DNA of 64,000 bases. Origin: Cylindrotheca closterium (Eukaryota; Bacillariophyta; Bacillariophyceae; Bacillariales; Bacillariaceae). How positions within the stretch are numbered: position 1 is the first letter of the stretch; each line of letters begins with the position of its first letter. The notes under the pieces were generated by a model. The model searched no databases. It saw only the letters and a program-made list of their open reading frames with translations, and was not told where the DNA came from. The translations under genes were made by a program, and so were the position numbers. The DNA is taken from assembly GCA_933822405.4 (NCBI GenBank), contig CAKOGP040002269.1, forward strand, positions 62,001-126,000. Direction: 5' to 3'. This document shows, in pieces, positions 1-10,800 of this stretch.

Positions 1-265
1 TAAAAAGGCAACTCGTTTTCAAGTCGACGAAGTACTACAGAAGGCACGACTCGGTCGAAGGGGTCCAATACTACGCTTTTGCTTTGAAATGAATATGATT
101 GATTTGATTCAACCGCCATCAAATTATTCTGTTCCCCCAACTTGAACTAATTTGTTCGATGCACAAACACTCGGAATGTCAACCTAACAAACTCCACGTT
201 TGAGGATATCGACCAACCATCCAATCTTAGCGACGTAAAAGAAACCGAAAGAAAGATCTCAGAAG

Positions 266-580
266 ATGAAGTACAAAGACGAAGTTCTTGGAAAGAGAAT
301 CGAAGTAGAGTTCAAGGTGGGAACCGTCACTCAATTTTTTCCAGGTACAATTCAAAAGCTGAAAATGGAACTTTCGGATGGCATCATCTCTTGTCATCAT
401 TTCATCGCCTTTGATGATGAAGATGAGTACTGGTTTGATCTCGAAAAGAAGGAGACGGCAAATCAACTCCGGTGGCCAGAAAAAGAAAACATCCCGCAGC
501 CGGATGCCAAGAAATTGAAAACCGACGATGCGTCATCGTCGATTCCGCAGTTCCCCATCATTGTATTGCAAGAAGGATAG
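266..580 (+). CDS. small Tudor-like protein, 104 aa
   Basis: A short single-exon ORF with an ATG in a purine-rich context (agaagATG). Residues 8-58 have the look of a Tudor/SAWADEE-type small beta barrel: GKRIEVEF, then a VxQFFPGTI strand pair, then HHFIAFDDEDEYWFDLE. In this fold aromatic and acidic residues line the pocket, and such barrels usually bind methylated lysine or arginine. The C-terminal 45 residues are polar with a lysine patch (AKKLKTDD) that could act in nuclear localisation. No other domain is visible, so it may be a stand-alone reader or adaptor. The Tudor assignment rests on pattern alone and is an inference; that it is a real gene is supported by compact coding composition and a clean stop. 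Confidence 0.6.
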   Translation: MKYKDEVLGKRIEVEFKVGTVTQFFPGTIQKLKMELSDGIISCHHFIAFDDEDEYWFDLEKKETANQLRWPEKENIPQPDAKKLKTDDASSSIPQFPIIVLQEG

Positions 581-920
581 CTGCGGATCAGGAACTTACA
601 TGGAATGTCCAATTGGACTTGTATCTTGACTACGATCTATTGTGAAAGTGCTTTGTACGTCGAGAAGTGATAGTGTATATTGATTACTTTTAGAAAATTC
701 TTTTTCATATTCGACCTTATTTACAGTAGATTTAGTACCAATTGGCGCCCACGACTTAAACACGATCGACCTACCTTGTAGCAACTAGCGATTGCAGCTT
801 GGAGCACAAGTATGTGGTGTATTTCAGTTGTAAAAGTGGAGACGTAACAGACTGGATTTTTAAAAATTACCCATAGCTACTACTTGATAAATAATATTGA
901 ATTTGATCAACGTGCAATCC
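581..920. other. intergenic, no gene seen
   Basis: AT-rich spacer between convergent genes. Short open frames here have no recognisable content. It probably holds the 3' ends of both neighbouring transcripts. Confidence 0.5.
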
Positions 921-2429
921 TCAAACATAGTGCACTTGAACCTGGAGCGTGTGTTCGTCGTCCAATTTTCGGCTGTAGATCTCATGGCCATCGCCTACAT
1001 GTTCGTTCAAATGGCGCCTCCTTCTGGAGTGTGTCCTGGAGATGTTTTCGAGTTCACGCTTTGCCTTGTTGTATTCGGCAAGTAACTCGGGACTGAATCC
1101 GAGAATGTCAGTGGGCTCGACCTCCTTTGCTCGCAACTTGCGTCCACCACCACCCACTGTGCCATAAAGCACCTGTAGTTTGTTGTAGTTCACTTCCCCA
1201 GGGAGAAGATTGTTCTAAAGAAACAAGAATGTCAGTCAAATGAAACCAATCGAAGATTCAATGTTGCATTTCGTCATTCGTACCCGAGGTGTGTTGGTGT
1301 AGTCAAGACAGTCCCCTAAATCTCGCTATAGTGAAAAAAGAGGCAGTTGAAAAGGTTAGTGCGATTGATTGCCTTCGAGACCCCAGCGATTCTGTTTACC
1401 CTGACCCCTTACATTGTCAAATTGTTCGTCTGTGAAAATATGATGGAAAGCATAAAGTGAGCTTCCCTGTGACATCAAGCCATTTCTGTTTCTCCTAGTA
1501 CGATAGTAACAGCTCAAACTTACCGGTATGCGGTAATCCAAAACCATGTCCAATCTTTAGAAGCAACGGAGAGGAAATGAAACGAAAAACATTGTTGAGC
1601 TGAGGATTCGTCGAAACAGTGAAACCTTTTCAAAACTTCTAGAATTCTCAAAAACATCAATATTTACCTCGTGGCACATGACATAGCTATATTGAAGGGA
1701 AGAGTAGTGTGTAAGAATGAAAAAATCACTCGAAACTAAAGGAAATCCGGAGTACAATTGAATTAACTTACCGTCTCTTGTCGGCATCAGCGTTCAAAAG
1801 GTAGAACTCGTTCATTTTGGCGACACTGTTCTTAATCGTTCTTCTATTGAGAATGATAAGTTCGTTGATACCAAGCCAACCAGTCTCTCCGTCTATTTGG
1901 TTGGCCAACATATCGCAAGATTCATATGAGAGACATCACCAAATCAACACACGATTGATTCATCCAATGATGGTGAAAAAAGAAAAAACTTACAGTTGCC
2001 ACTGCAGACCTTCATCACGCCATCGACTGGTGTACAAGCACGATCAACGGTAACTTTTGTGCTAGTCAATGTCAGGCTGTCCGGGGTTCCGTTCTCCCAG
2101 TCACCCATAGCAATCTCGTACTCTCCTTGCCAAGTATCATCCAATGCGTTGTACACCTCCAAGCTGAGACCATTTTTGTCGTTCTCCCATTCGTAGGTAG
2201 TGTTGTCTCCAACGGAAGGATCGGCATCACTCTTCAAGAGATCATCAAAGGCATCATTGGTCAAGTTGTCCCAAACATTGGTGAAATCACCGAAATCAAT
2301 GTTATTGAGGGAGTCCCTCAGCTGGGTCCCTGATTCAGGCCGACCTAGAAAGTGCCAGATGAGGTAGCCGCCACTTCCGAGAAAGATGACGGCAAAAGAC
2401 AACTGACAACACTTTGCAACCTTTCCCAT
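921..2429 (-). CDS. membrane-anchored metzincin-type metalloprotease, paralog 1 (7 exons)
   Basis: Joining exons 2429-1994, 1892-1772, 1686-1668, 1554-1524, 1429-1413, 1325-1284 and 1214-921 gives an open 319-residue protein; all junctions are GT-AG and match the neighbouring paralog in frame. Residues 8-27 form a hydrophobic signal anchor. The catalytic motif is HEIGHGFGLPH, the HExxHxxGxxH zinc site of metzincins, followed by TDEQFDNRDLGDC-LDYT. The position equivalent to the Met-turn carries Leu (CLDYT) where the paralog has CMDYT. Exons of 19, 31 and 17 nt encode the active site. The C-terminus is basic and contains an RRRR stretch. It is likely secreted or type II membrane-bound. Substrate unknown. 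The unusual Met-turn leaves activity uncertain. Confidence 0.82.
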
Positions 2430-2898
2430 TGTAACTACACCAAGTCTGTATCGTGTGGCTGTGAAGAATCTAGTCTAAGTGGAGGTCGAAATTCAACAGG
2501 AAGATGTAATGAACGATTGGCTGTTTCAAAATCGTGATAAAACTCGCACGGAAGCTTCCCATCTTCACGAAAAATTCAAGTCTTTAATTGCACGGTCGAC
2601 ATAATTAGGAGTTTTGCCGTCGTTAATAGCTCGTTCCACACTCTGGGTGCATGCCGGCGCGCGATGCATTGGCAATACAGAATTTTTGTCGACAGACAAT
2701 ACCGTACAGTACCGGTACCTCCAAAAATGAACTGAAACCATTTTTTCAAAAACAGTAGTGACACACGGCCCCATCACTAATCCGAATGTGTTCATACATG
2801 CCATTCAAATATAATGTATTGTTCTATATTTCTGTTTATCATGTATCCTAGCAGTTGAAATGGTTCGATCCCTTCCATTTCTCCTGCCATCGACGGAA
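2430..2898. other. intergenic between tandem protease genes
   Basis: Promoter region of paralog 1 and 3' flank of paralog 2. Contains one TACCGGTA palindrome at 2710. No gene seen. Confidence 0.5.
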
Positions 2899-4312
2899 CT
2901 AATTTTGAGGTGATGCATAAAGCATCTGAACCTTGATGTGGTGATCTTGGCCCAAACGTCGAACAAACTCGGCACCATGGGAATGGTCTTCGAGACGTCT
3001 CCATCCAGAACCCTGGACTTCGTCGCTTTCTAGCTGCTGCATTTGCATGTGGTGTTCCAGTTCTGCCATGGCCTTTTTGTACTCTCGAGCCAAGTGACGG
3101 GGAAGTTCCGAGTGCTCCTGTTGGCCTTCTGACGGCTCTTCAACTGTACGAGATCGCAGATTACGATCTTCCTTATTCTCCTTCTTTTCTTTTTTATCCT
3201 CTCCGGGAGCATTTTCTTCCGCCTGTGGTCTGTTGTTTGGGTCAAACATGTTTGGTGTTACAGGTTGGTCATTTGGAGAAACGGGGTCAAGTGGTCGCTG
3301 GTTGGGCAGCCCATACATCTCTTGAAGTCTCAAAAAGTTGTCTCTTCCAGGAAGCAAGTTGTTTCTAGGACGATTGGTATAATCCATGCAGTTTCCTAGG
3401 TCCCGATTGTTAAAGTTTTCTGTAAGACCACAAGGGAAGAAGTAGAGCTGTTAGTCAACTGGTAGTACATCGCAAATTGGACACCACCGCTGATGCCTTC
3501 ATCACACGTACCGTCTGTATGAGGGAGACCAAAACCATGTCCGAGCTCATGACACACTAAAGTACGACGCAAAGAGAAGAGATGATAAGAGTCAGACAGT
3601 GCTTTTCCAATGACAAGAATGTGCCTGACAGCCATCATTTTATTGACAACTACATGAATAAATGCCAGAGTCTTTGACTTACTTGTGTACCGGCGCTCCT
3701 CCAAGGAAGCTCGTCCCAGGTAGTAATCATTCATTTTTGCCAGGCTGGACTCGATAGTCCTTTGGTTTGATCCACCAATGATGATCTCATTAATTCCAAG
3801 CCATCCAGTATCACCGTAGTTCTCGTTGCAAATCTTCATGACGCCAAATGCCATGGTGCAGGGCATGTTGGAGACTCCCTTTTCGGATCGTAGAGTCAAA
3901 ACATCTGGATCACCTTGTTCCCAGTCATTGGCAGCAATGTCATACTCTCCTTGCCAGGTGTCATCCAAAAGATTGAGCAAGTCCAACGTGAGGCCACCCC
4001 GCCCACCAGTGCGCCAGTAATAGGTTGTGTTGTCACTGAGTTCGGGTCCCTCATTCCATAGATCGGCCCAAATACCGGAGAAGTCAGTTCCAATGTCCAC
4101 TTCGGGTCGTCCTGTAGGTGCGCAAGGAGTTTTCCAACATGTCAGTCCAATGATCATGATATTTTAAAATGAAAAAATAGTATACACTCAGATTGATTGG
4201 TTCATTCATTCATTCATTCATTCGTACCTGCAAAATGCCAAATCACATAGGAAGCCAGGCCTGCCAAGAGGGTAAGGGCGAGACAATGTTTGGTTCGATC
4301 CGAAACTTGCAT
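2899..4312 (-). CDS. membrane-anchored metzincin-type metalloprotease, paralog 2 (4 exons)
   Basis: Exons 4312-4228, 4111-3683, 3556-3512 and 3419-2899 join in frame to a 359-residue protein. The start lies in a small first exon encoding a signal anchor that ends in IWHFAG, matching IWHFLG of paralog 1. The zinc site reads HELGHGFGLPHTDE and is followed by a proper Met-turn, CMDYT, so this copy looks catalytically competent. The region before the active site (LDDTWQGEYDIAANDWEQGD and GWLGINEIIIGG) is shared with paralog 1 and forms the N-terminal half of the catalytic domain. A Lys/Glu-rich spacer and a C-terminal segment ending in VQMLYASPQN follow. An ATTC microsatellite lies in intron 1 (about 4200-4223). 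The exact metzincin family cannot be settled by eye. Confidence 0.85.
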
Positions 4313-4778
4313 GTTTGTATTTTTCTATAAAGGTGCTGTTGTTATAAAATAGACGGAAGCGTTCTATGTGTGAGATGTTTTGATTTGTGAGACAATCCTA
4401 CCGTCAAGTTGTGACGTCAAATCCTCCTGAAAAAGCGTTGAATGCTAAAAATTTGTCCGAGCTAACTACTGATTGTACATACGAGGGCCACGTGGTTAGC
4501 CTTTGGGCCTTCTCTGATTTCTCATAGAATCATCCAAAAATCGACAACTTCTCAAAACTCATTTTGAAATCTTTTCTCCGACAGTTGGATAGGTCGTGGG
4601 CAAATTTGACAAGATTGGACGACAGCGCACTATGTGCTATATGTATTGATACGTAAGTGCACCATGGTTTGATATATATAGGTGTATAGTTCCAACTGGT
4701 TACCGGTATGTACCTAGTCTACAGTACAATGGTTGAGTCACGTCCCACGTCCTCGAGTAAAAGTGGCTGCTGGAAAGG
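4313..4778. other. intergenic, no gene seen
   Basis: Upstream region of protease paralog 2 and 3' flank of the helical-repeat gene. Contains TACCGGTA at 4701 and a TATATATA run near 4672. No coding content recognised. Confidence 0.5.
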
Positions 4779-6809
4779 CTAGAGTGTTATGTTCAGAAAG
4801 GAGAAGTTGTTTGCCCAAGTGGAATCATCTCGAATCTGATCCATCTCCACATAGACCTCGGTGATCTTTTTGCAGTCTTTACAATTCAAGAACACAGAAA
4901 CTTCATTGAAGATGGCTCTGTAGATACCAAGAAATCTGCGACGGGATGATATTGGAAGGTCAATCTGAGACAAGTTGATCAAAATACAACGAACGTCATC
5001 AGGGCGAGCTTCCGGTGCCTTGCTGATGGCAAGCCGAGTTACTTGGACTACGAACCCTGAAGGGAGAAGTCCTGCCCTCTTGCCAAAAGGAATTGCACTG
5101 GATACTGCCGCGACGTCTTGGATTGTGATCTCGGATGACTCCTTCAGTTGAAACATTATGAAGAACATTTTGAAGCACTTGGAAACCACCTCACTCCATG
5201 GTTCAGCACACAAGGAAGACGACAATGAACCAAAGGCTGAAGATAGAACCCCAAGTTGCTTGACAGTCCACTTGGTATGATCACGACGAAGAATTTCTTT
5301 TCCAATCGCTGTCCAAAACTGAGTCTTCTTGTATTGCACGATTGTGAATACTTTGGCAACTTCAACGATTTCCTCGTTTGTTAGGTCAGGACTATCCTCA
5401 GATATCTTCTGCGAGATCTTGTCGATGCAATCGCCTTCCATCTGGAGACGACTGAGTGATTTCACCAGGCTGAGCTCTTCAGTAGTTTCCAAGATGTGAA
5501 TCACATTCTTGCATTTGATATGGAGGTCCTCTAGCATTGAAGGCTTGATATTCAGCATCGCGAAAGCGTCCAGGACATGTAAGAGAGTCTCCACATGGAA
5601 TTTCCCATTTTCATCAACCATCTGTCGTCCAGCTTCTAGCATCAACTCTTCGTGGTAGTACTGAAGCTTAGAAAAGTGTCTGACAAGCTGTTTCAGATAT
5701 GGAACAGTGAATGAGTCCATGTTCAGAATGGAAGACTCAGCAACTTCTTCAAATAGCTGAGCATGAAAATAATTGATCTTGGAGTACGAACAAACGATAG
5801 ATCGCAGGTGCAATGGTTTGAATGTATCCATGATGAGAATTGCTGCTGATGCAATTTCATCGTAGAAGGCTCGACATCCATGGTTCAAATATGTAAATGA
5901 ATACACGATATTGCAGATATCCTCAGCTGTCATTTTGTGACAATTTTGAGTAACGTGCTTTGAGATAGCAAAAAAGAGTTCTCGTTGGGGCTTCCCCTGT
6001 TGGCAAAATGCGACCGCCAATTGGCCAACATCGAGGGTGCTGAATGTACTCATAATTGAAATTGCTTGCTTTGCCATGGTCTCTCCCAGCTCCTCGTCCC
6101 AATACCCAGCCATGGCAAACGATCGAAGCATGCGAGTCATATCTCGGGAATCGAATGTCGAAGAAATACCGACTGCGGCCGACGCCGCGTTTCTGAGCAT
6201 ATCCATTCGGGGTTCACGCATTGCACCGAATGAGTAGATGACACTGGAAAGATCTTTGCTTTCATAGGAATCCATCTCGGGCATAATCAAGTCTGCCAAT
6301 GCATCAGCAAAGGGCATTGCTCTGAATCCAAGTCTGCTGCAAGAACAAAGAATCATGCCAATGTCCTTTGGATAAAAGTCTTGGAATCGTGACAGCATAA
6401 CTTCCCCGACAGCCTCAAAAATGGCTTTGTTTTGAATATTCTTCTTGAATAGATGGTGTACAATAAATGCAATGTCTCTTGCTCTGAACTGATGAAGTCC
6501 ACGGGTGGCAATTTTGGCAAGGTTGTGCATCATTTTTTCAAACATTGCTTTGGTCGAATATGTCACTTTCATCTGAGATAGAATACTTATCACATAGGAT
6601 AAAACTCTTCCATCAGGCATTACTGGCATCGATGGCATCGATTCAATCTTGCAGCAGAAAGCTTTGGCCACGCGAAATCGTTGGAACAGTTTTGGGTTGC
6701 TACAGACGAAATCGCGAAGATCGGTGATGTTTGAGCTCGAATCGATTTGACGGATCATTTTATTATCACGACCTGTAGGGCATGTATTGTCAATAGCTTG
6801 GAGAGGCAT
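4779..6809 (-). CDS. FASTK/OPR-like helical-repeat protein, probably organellar RNA-binding
   Basis: A 676-residue single-exon protein. The first ATG in frame is at 6809; the open frame upstream begins at a TTG and is not used here. About fourteen degenerate repeats of 35-40 residues run through it, each of the form: helix with a hydrophobic face, then FxxxD(I/L)xxIxxSFxxL, for example AEDICNIVYSFTYLNHG and SKDLSSVIYSFGAMREP. This resembles the helical repeats of FASTK and octotricopeptide (OPR)-like proteins, which act on organellar RNA in animals and algae. No C-terminal RAP domain is recognisable, so nuclease activity is not suggested. The N-terminus is not an obvious presequence, so targeting is unclear. 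The gene is divergent from pICln with about 235 bp between starts. Confidence 0.7.
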   Translation of the reverse strand: MPLQAIDNTCPTGRDNKMIRQIDSSSNITDLRDFVCSNPKLFQRFRVAKAFCCKIESMPSMPVMPDGRVLSYVISILSQMKVTYSTKAMFEKMMHNLAKIATRGLHQFRARDIAFIVHHLFKKNIQNKAIFEAVGEVMLSRFQDFYPKDIGMILCSCSRLGFRAMPFADALADLIMPEMDSYESKDLSSVIYSFGAMREPRMDMLRNAASAAVGISSTFDSRDMTRMLRSFAMAGYWDEELGETMAKQAISIMSTFSTLDVGQLAVAFCQQGKPQRELFFAISKHVTQNCHKMTAEDICNIVYSFTYLNHGCRAFYDEIASAAILIMDTFKPLHLRSIVCSYSKINYFHAQLFEEVAESSILNMDSFTVPYLKQLVRHFSKLQYYHEELMLEAGRQMVDENGKFHVETLLHVLDAFAMLNIKPSMLEDLHIKCKNVIHILETTEELSLVKSLSRLQMEGDCIDKISQKISEDSPDLTNEEIVEVAKVFTIVQYKKTQFWTAIGKEILRRDHTKWTVKQLGVLSSAFGSLSSSLCAEPWSEVVSKCFKMFFIMFQLKESSEITIQDVAAVSSAIPFGKRAGLLPSGFVVQVTRLAISKAPEARPDDVRCILINLSQIDLPISSRRRFLGIYRAIFNEVSVFLNCKDCKKITEVYVEMDQIRDDSTWANNFSFLNITL

Positions 6810-7044
6810 TGTGGCTGGCAATTACACTGTGAATTAGGGATATGTTTGTAGGAGCAGCTGTGATTGCTATTGTTTGTGATCCTTGTTTGCAACGGTTTTT
6901 CGAAAAAAGTGATCCGAAATTTGATGTCCTAAAAGTTGTGCGAAAGCGCGCGAAAAGTCGACTTGTGTGAGTCGAAAGGAACCAAAGAATGAATGAAATA
7001 ACTCTTGGTCGTCGAATCACAACGCTCCAATACTTTGAATTACA
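6810..7044. promoter_or_regulatory. bidirectional promoter region
   Basis: A 235-bp space separates the starts of two divergent genes (helical-repeat protein and pICln homologue), so both promoters must lie here or overlap the genes. No canonical TATA box stands out. Confidence 0.45.
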
Positions 7045-7782
7045 ATGACAGAGGAAGGTAACATGTTCATGGTCAACGAGGATCAGTTTCCTCATGTCAT
7101 TCTTCGTGAAGAGGCTGCTGATCTATCAGCACTCAAGACTATTGACTCCCAACAAGCATTCTTAGAACAGCGGGGCGATCCTGTGTTTGTGGCATCTCCC
7201 ATTGCCTGTCGATTGGAGTGGCAAAGATCCTCCTCAGAAGAGAAGCCCGCCGGTGAGACTGAAGTAAACAAAGAAGATGTGACTGGGAATGTCTTCATCT
7301 CTTCCTCGCAAATCTTATTTGCGTGTGAAGACGCGTCGAATGATGTTGCAATTGGAGCTACTTGCATACTGATGCACGCCATGACTGAGGAACCAGAACT
7401 ATCGATATACTTGCAGCTTCAAGAAGATGGATGCGAGACTCTTGAAGCAACATTCACTCCGTTGGACTCAAATATGTGTCAAGATTTCTTCAATGCGCTT
7501 TGCAAACTGGTGTCTCTGCACCCATGTGATGGTGACGATGATGAAGGGGACGAGATGTTTGGGCAAGAAGACATGATTTGGGCACCAGCCTCCAGAGGGT
7601 TTGGAACTGACGCTTTTGAAGACGAAGAGAGAGGAGCAACAGATGATGAGCGTCAAGCGATGTTAGATCGTCTGGATAGCATACTCGTCGTTCAGCCAGA
7701 ATATGAAATTCAAGAGGGTCAATTTGATGATCCTATACTAGATGGTCAATTTGAAGATGCGGAAGAGAGCGGAGATCAATAG
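7045..7782 (+). CDS. CLNS1A: pICln (methylosome subunit / CLNS1A) homologue
   Basis: A 245-residue protein with the pleckstrin-like fold of pICln. Recognisable features are the strand pairs GNVFISSSQILFACE and GATCILMHAMT, then LSIYLQLQED, an amphipathic helix with NMCQDFFNALCKLVSLHP, and the long acidic tails DGDDDEGDEMF and DDPILDGQFEDAEESGD. In animals and plants pICln binds Sm proteins and delivers them to the PRMT5 methylosome for snRNP assembly; the acidic loops mediate binding. Length and domain order match the family. The motif MFGQEDMIWAP after the acidic stretch is typical of the C-terminal half. Expected location is cytosol and nucleus. The family assignment is from sequence pattern; methylosome function is inherited from the family. 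Confidence 0.8.
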   Translation: MTEEGNMFMVNEDQFPHVILREEAADLSALKTIDSQQAFLEQRGDPVFVASPIACRLEWQRSSSEEKPAGETEVNKEDVTGNVFISSSQILFACEDASNDVAIGATCILMHAMTEEPELSIYLQLQEDGCETLEATFTPLDSNMCQDFFNALCKLVSLHPCDGDDDEGDEMFGQEDMIWAPASRGFGTDAFEDEERGATDDERQAMLDRLDSILVVQPEYEIQEGQFDDPILDGQFEDAEESGDQ

Positions 7783-7832
7783 GAACCTAACTCCTATTGG
7801 CTAATAGCAAGTTCACGAAAAACTATATTAAG

Positions 7833-10800
7833 TTACAGATGTCGAAGGACTCTGCCGTCAGTGATCGACTCCATTCGGAAGCCAGCCTGGACCATTTTCT
7901 GGATCAGTTGACTTTCCCATGCCCTCGCTTCGGATTTGTCCGAAACAGGAAGGGCAACTGCGCGAGCCGAGGACCAGGCTGCGCCTTTGCTACGATGTTT
8001 CTTCAGCCGTTGCGATAAGGAATCAGTTTCTCCAACGTAGTAACTTGGCGGGTTTGCATTCAATTCCATCACATATACGCATGACTGATTGCTGCAGAGT
8101 GCTGGTGGTGCACTCCATCTAGGAGGGATTGATATCGATGGCTGCCCAGTCAATTCTTCGGCCATATCGATTGCTCGTCGGAATTCGATGTCATCTTGCT
8201 TTGTAGTGGCGCTTTCGGTGGATCGTCCTTGCTGGTGTGTTGTCGGTTGGTCAGCAGCATCCTGGCCTTCGATCTGGGGAATGGCAACATTGCCAGCCTC
8301 CGGCAAGTACTGAGCCAACTCTTCAGCTCGGCGAATGATTTCATCGGGGACTCCGAATCGAGCAGCAGTAACCAGCGCCAACGAATCTTTGCAAACCCCA
8401 TCCTCTAATCGATAGGTCCACTTGTATGACCCATCGTCCTCCTCTAAAGCGAGGCGCTTGTTCGCTATTCGATCCTTCCAATTCAAAGGAAGGTCCAAAA
8501 TATCATGCAAATGTGTAGCAAAGATACCATTCATTCGTTGCTGTGCCATGGCCTCAAGAACTGCTCCCGCCAATCTTGTCCCATCCCTCGGCGAAGTGCC
8601 CCGGCCTAGTTCATCGACGAAAATCAAGGACTTCGGTCCACAGCATCGCATCAAGGCAGCAATGTCACCCATTTCTGCACCAAATGCAGATTTGTCTTCC
8701 GTCGGTACATCAGCAGACGCACCTCGCAGGAAAAGGGTGTCAAATCGTGGAATTCTGGAACCACGGCTGAGAGGAGCACAGAATCCGCAAATGGAAAGCA
8801 GAGCTGCGGCCGCAGTGGATCTCATTATGGTAGATTTACCACTCATGTTTGGAGCTGTAAGCAGAAAGAGACCATTTAAATCGAAAGTATTCGGTACTGC
8901 TTGGGTTTTTGGCATCCAGTATGGCCAAACGTCCTTCATATGCATAGTTCCTGTTTCAGCAATATTCGATTCTTCAGTGTCGTCCAAAACTTCGGCAAGA
9001 TTCCATTTCTGTTTGGATGCCTTGACTGCATGATGGTATGCTGTAGAAAGAATAAGATTTAGATGCGACGCTTGGACGATAGCTGGAATGTGTCCCTCTT
9101 CTTGAATGTTTTTCGATAGGTTTGAGAGGATAGTTGAAACTTCCTCGCAGGCTTGATCACAAGCAGCAATATACTCGTCAAGTGCAGTTTGCACTTTGGT
9201 GGTGGTGTACCGATTGCGCAGCAGCTTTCCGTTCCTATCCTTTGGATGAAAGTAGTCTTCTTTCTTGAGATGGGTGTTGGGTATTTGTTTGAGTGCGATC
9301 AAGTTGTTGTAAAAGTCGTGAATGATGAGCGCTTTGTTGGAAGCCGAATCCGATATGAAGTCACTAGCCAACGCATGTCGGAAATTCTGTGCTGCATTTT
9401 CAACTCTACTGTAGGTTTTCATTGCAACTTTTCGTTGAATCCTTCCACGCCAAGGTGCCTCATTGCGTTCGAAAAAGGCATCAGAAACGAAATCGTCCAT
9501 GGTAATTGAGTCAAAACGATCATTTTCCGAAACACCGGAATTGGTGACATGGTAGATGGAACTAATCACAGATTCAATAACAGCCACTGCATTATTACAC
9601 CTTTGAACAAGAGAGTCTCTTGAGCAAGGGATGCCACTTTCGTGTTCGCAGAGTGCCAACAGAGCTGCTGTCGGAAGTCCACCATTTTTCTCAGCGAGAA
9701 CGAGTTCGACATTGGACAGAGTTTGAAGCAGCTCGCCATAGATGTTGGCGGATGCCTGCCCAGCGCGAATCAGACTTAGAACCTTTCCAATGGGTGGGAC
9801 TGTCAATGGGGGAAGTGGATTGGCATATGGATTCAACAGCGATTCGACTAATTCTGACATGGATCTGGCAATCGACGGAGGTGGAGGCACGAGGAGGTAT
9901 CGCTTGAGGAAATGCCGCGTGGGGGCAGGTGCTGCTTCGTCTAAAACGTAAGATGCCAGAGACGGAATACTGGGATTGTCTAAAAGCCCCAGCTGGTTTG
10001 CTGTTTCGACATAAAGTGGGTTTGTTGCAGTGGACGCCAAGGAAACAACAAAGTCGTCAACAGTGGGTCGATCGTTGGATACCTCATCATTTTCAGTCTG
10101 ATCAAAGTGCGCCCAGTTAATGTCCACCAAATTATCAACCACAGCTTTGATGTATCGATCCGAGTCCGAAATCCCTTCCAATGGTTTCTGAATCAAGTGC
10201 GCAGGTAATATCCGAGTTCTAAGACGATACCCACCCATTGATGACTCAACAATTTGCTCACCGTCACTTCCGATTGTCGTAGATCTTGCATTTGATAGGA
10301 AGGGCAACTGTTGTCCTTTCGACGCTACATGATCCATAGCAGTAGATGGTATGAAGATCAATGGATCGGCTGGAGGATACGCCGCGAGGCGACAAGCCAC
10401 GGCTTCTGCAGTCAACCGTTCGGAGTAGGCCACTGATCTTTCCTCCAGCGAAACTTCGACTAAGTTGTACCCAGCTGCAGTTTGCACAATCCCAACGCAT
10501 GGCCTCGAAGGAGGCAATCCTTCCAGCGAACCATGTTGGGTGTGATCCCCTCCTCCCAGCAACCAATTGTCATACAAATACGTTGGTGAGGCAGGGGAAA
10601 CAATCTGCGAAAGGAATCGTGACTTGAGCTTGTTGTTTCCCACGGATCCAGTCTCTTCAAACACTGCCACTGTAAATCCTTCCTGCGTCAGTCCATTTAG
10701 AGTGGGCTGAATATTTCGGTATGGACAGCCAGCTCTTGCCTTGCCAGCCATCGAATTCAGGCCTAAATGCTCGATCAACATAATCGCATCGAGACCAAAG

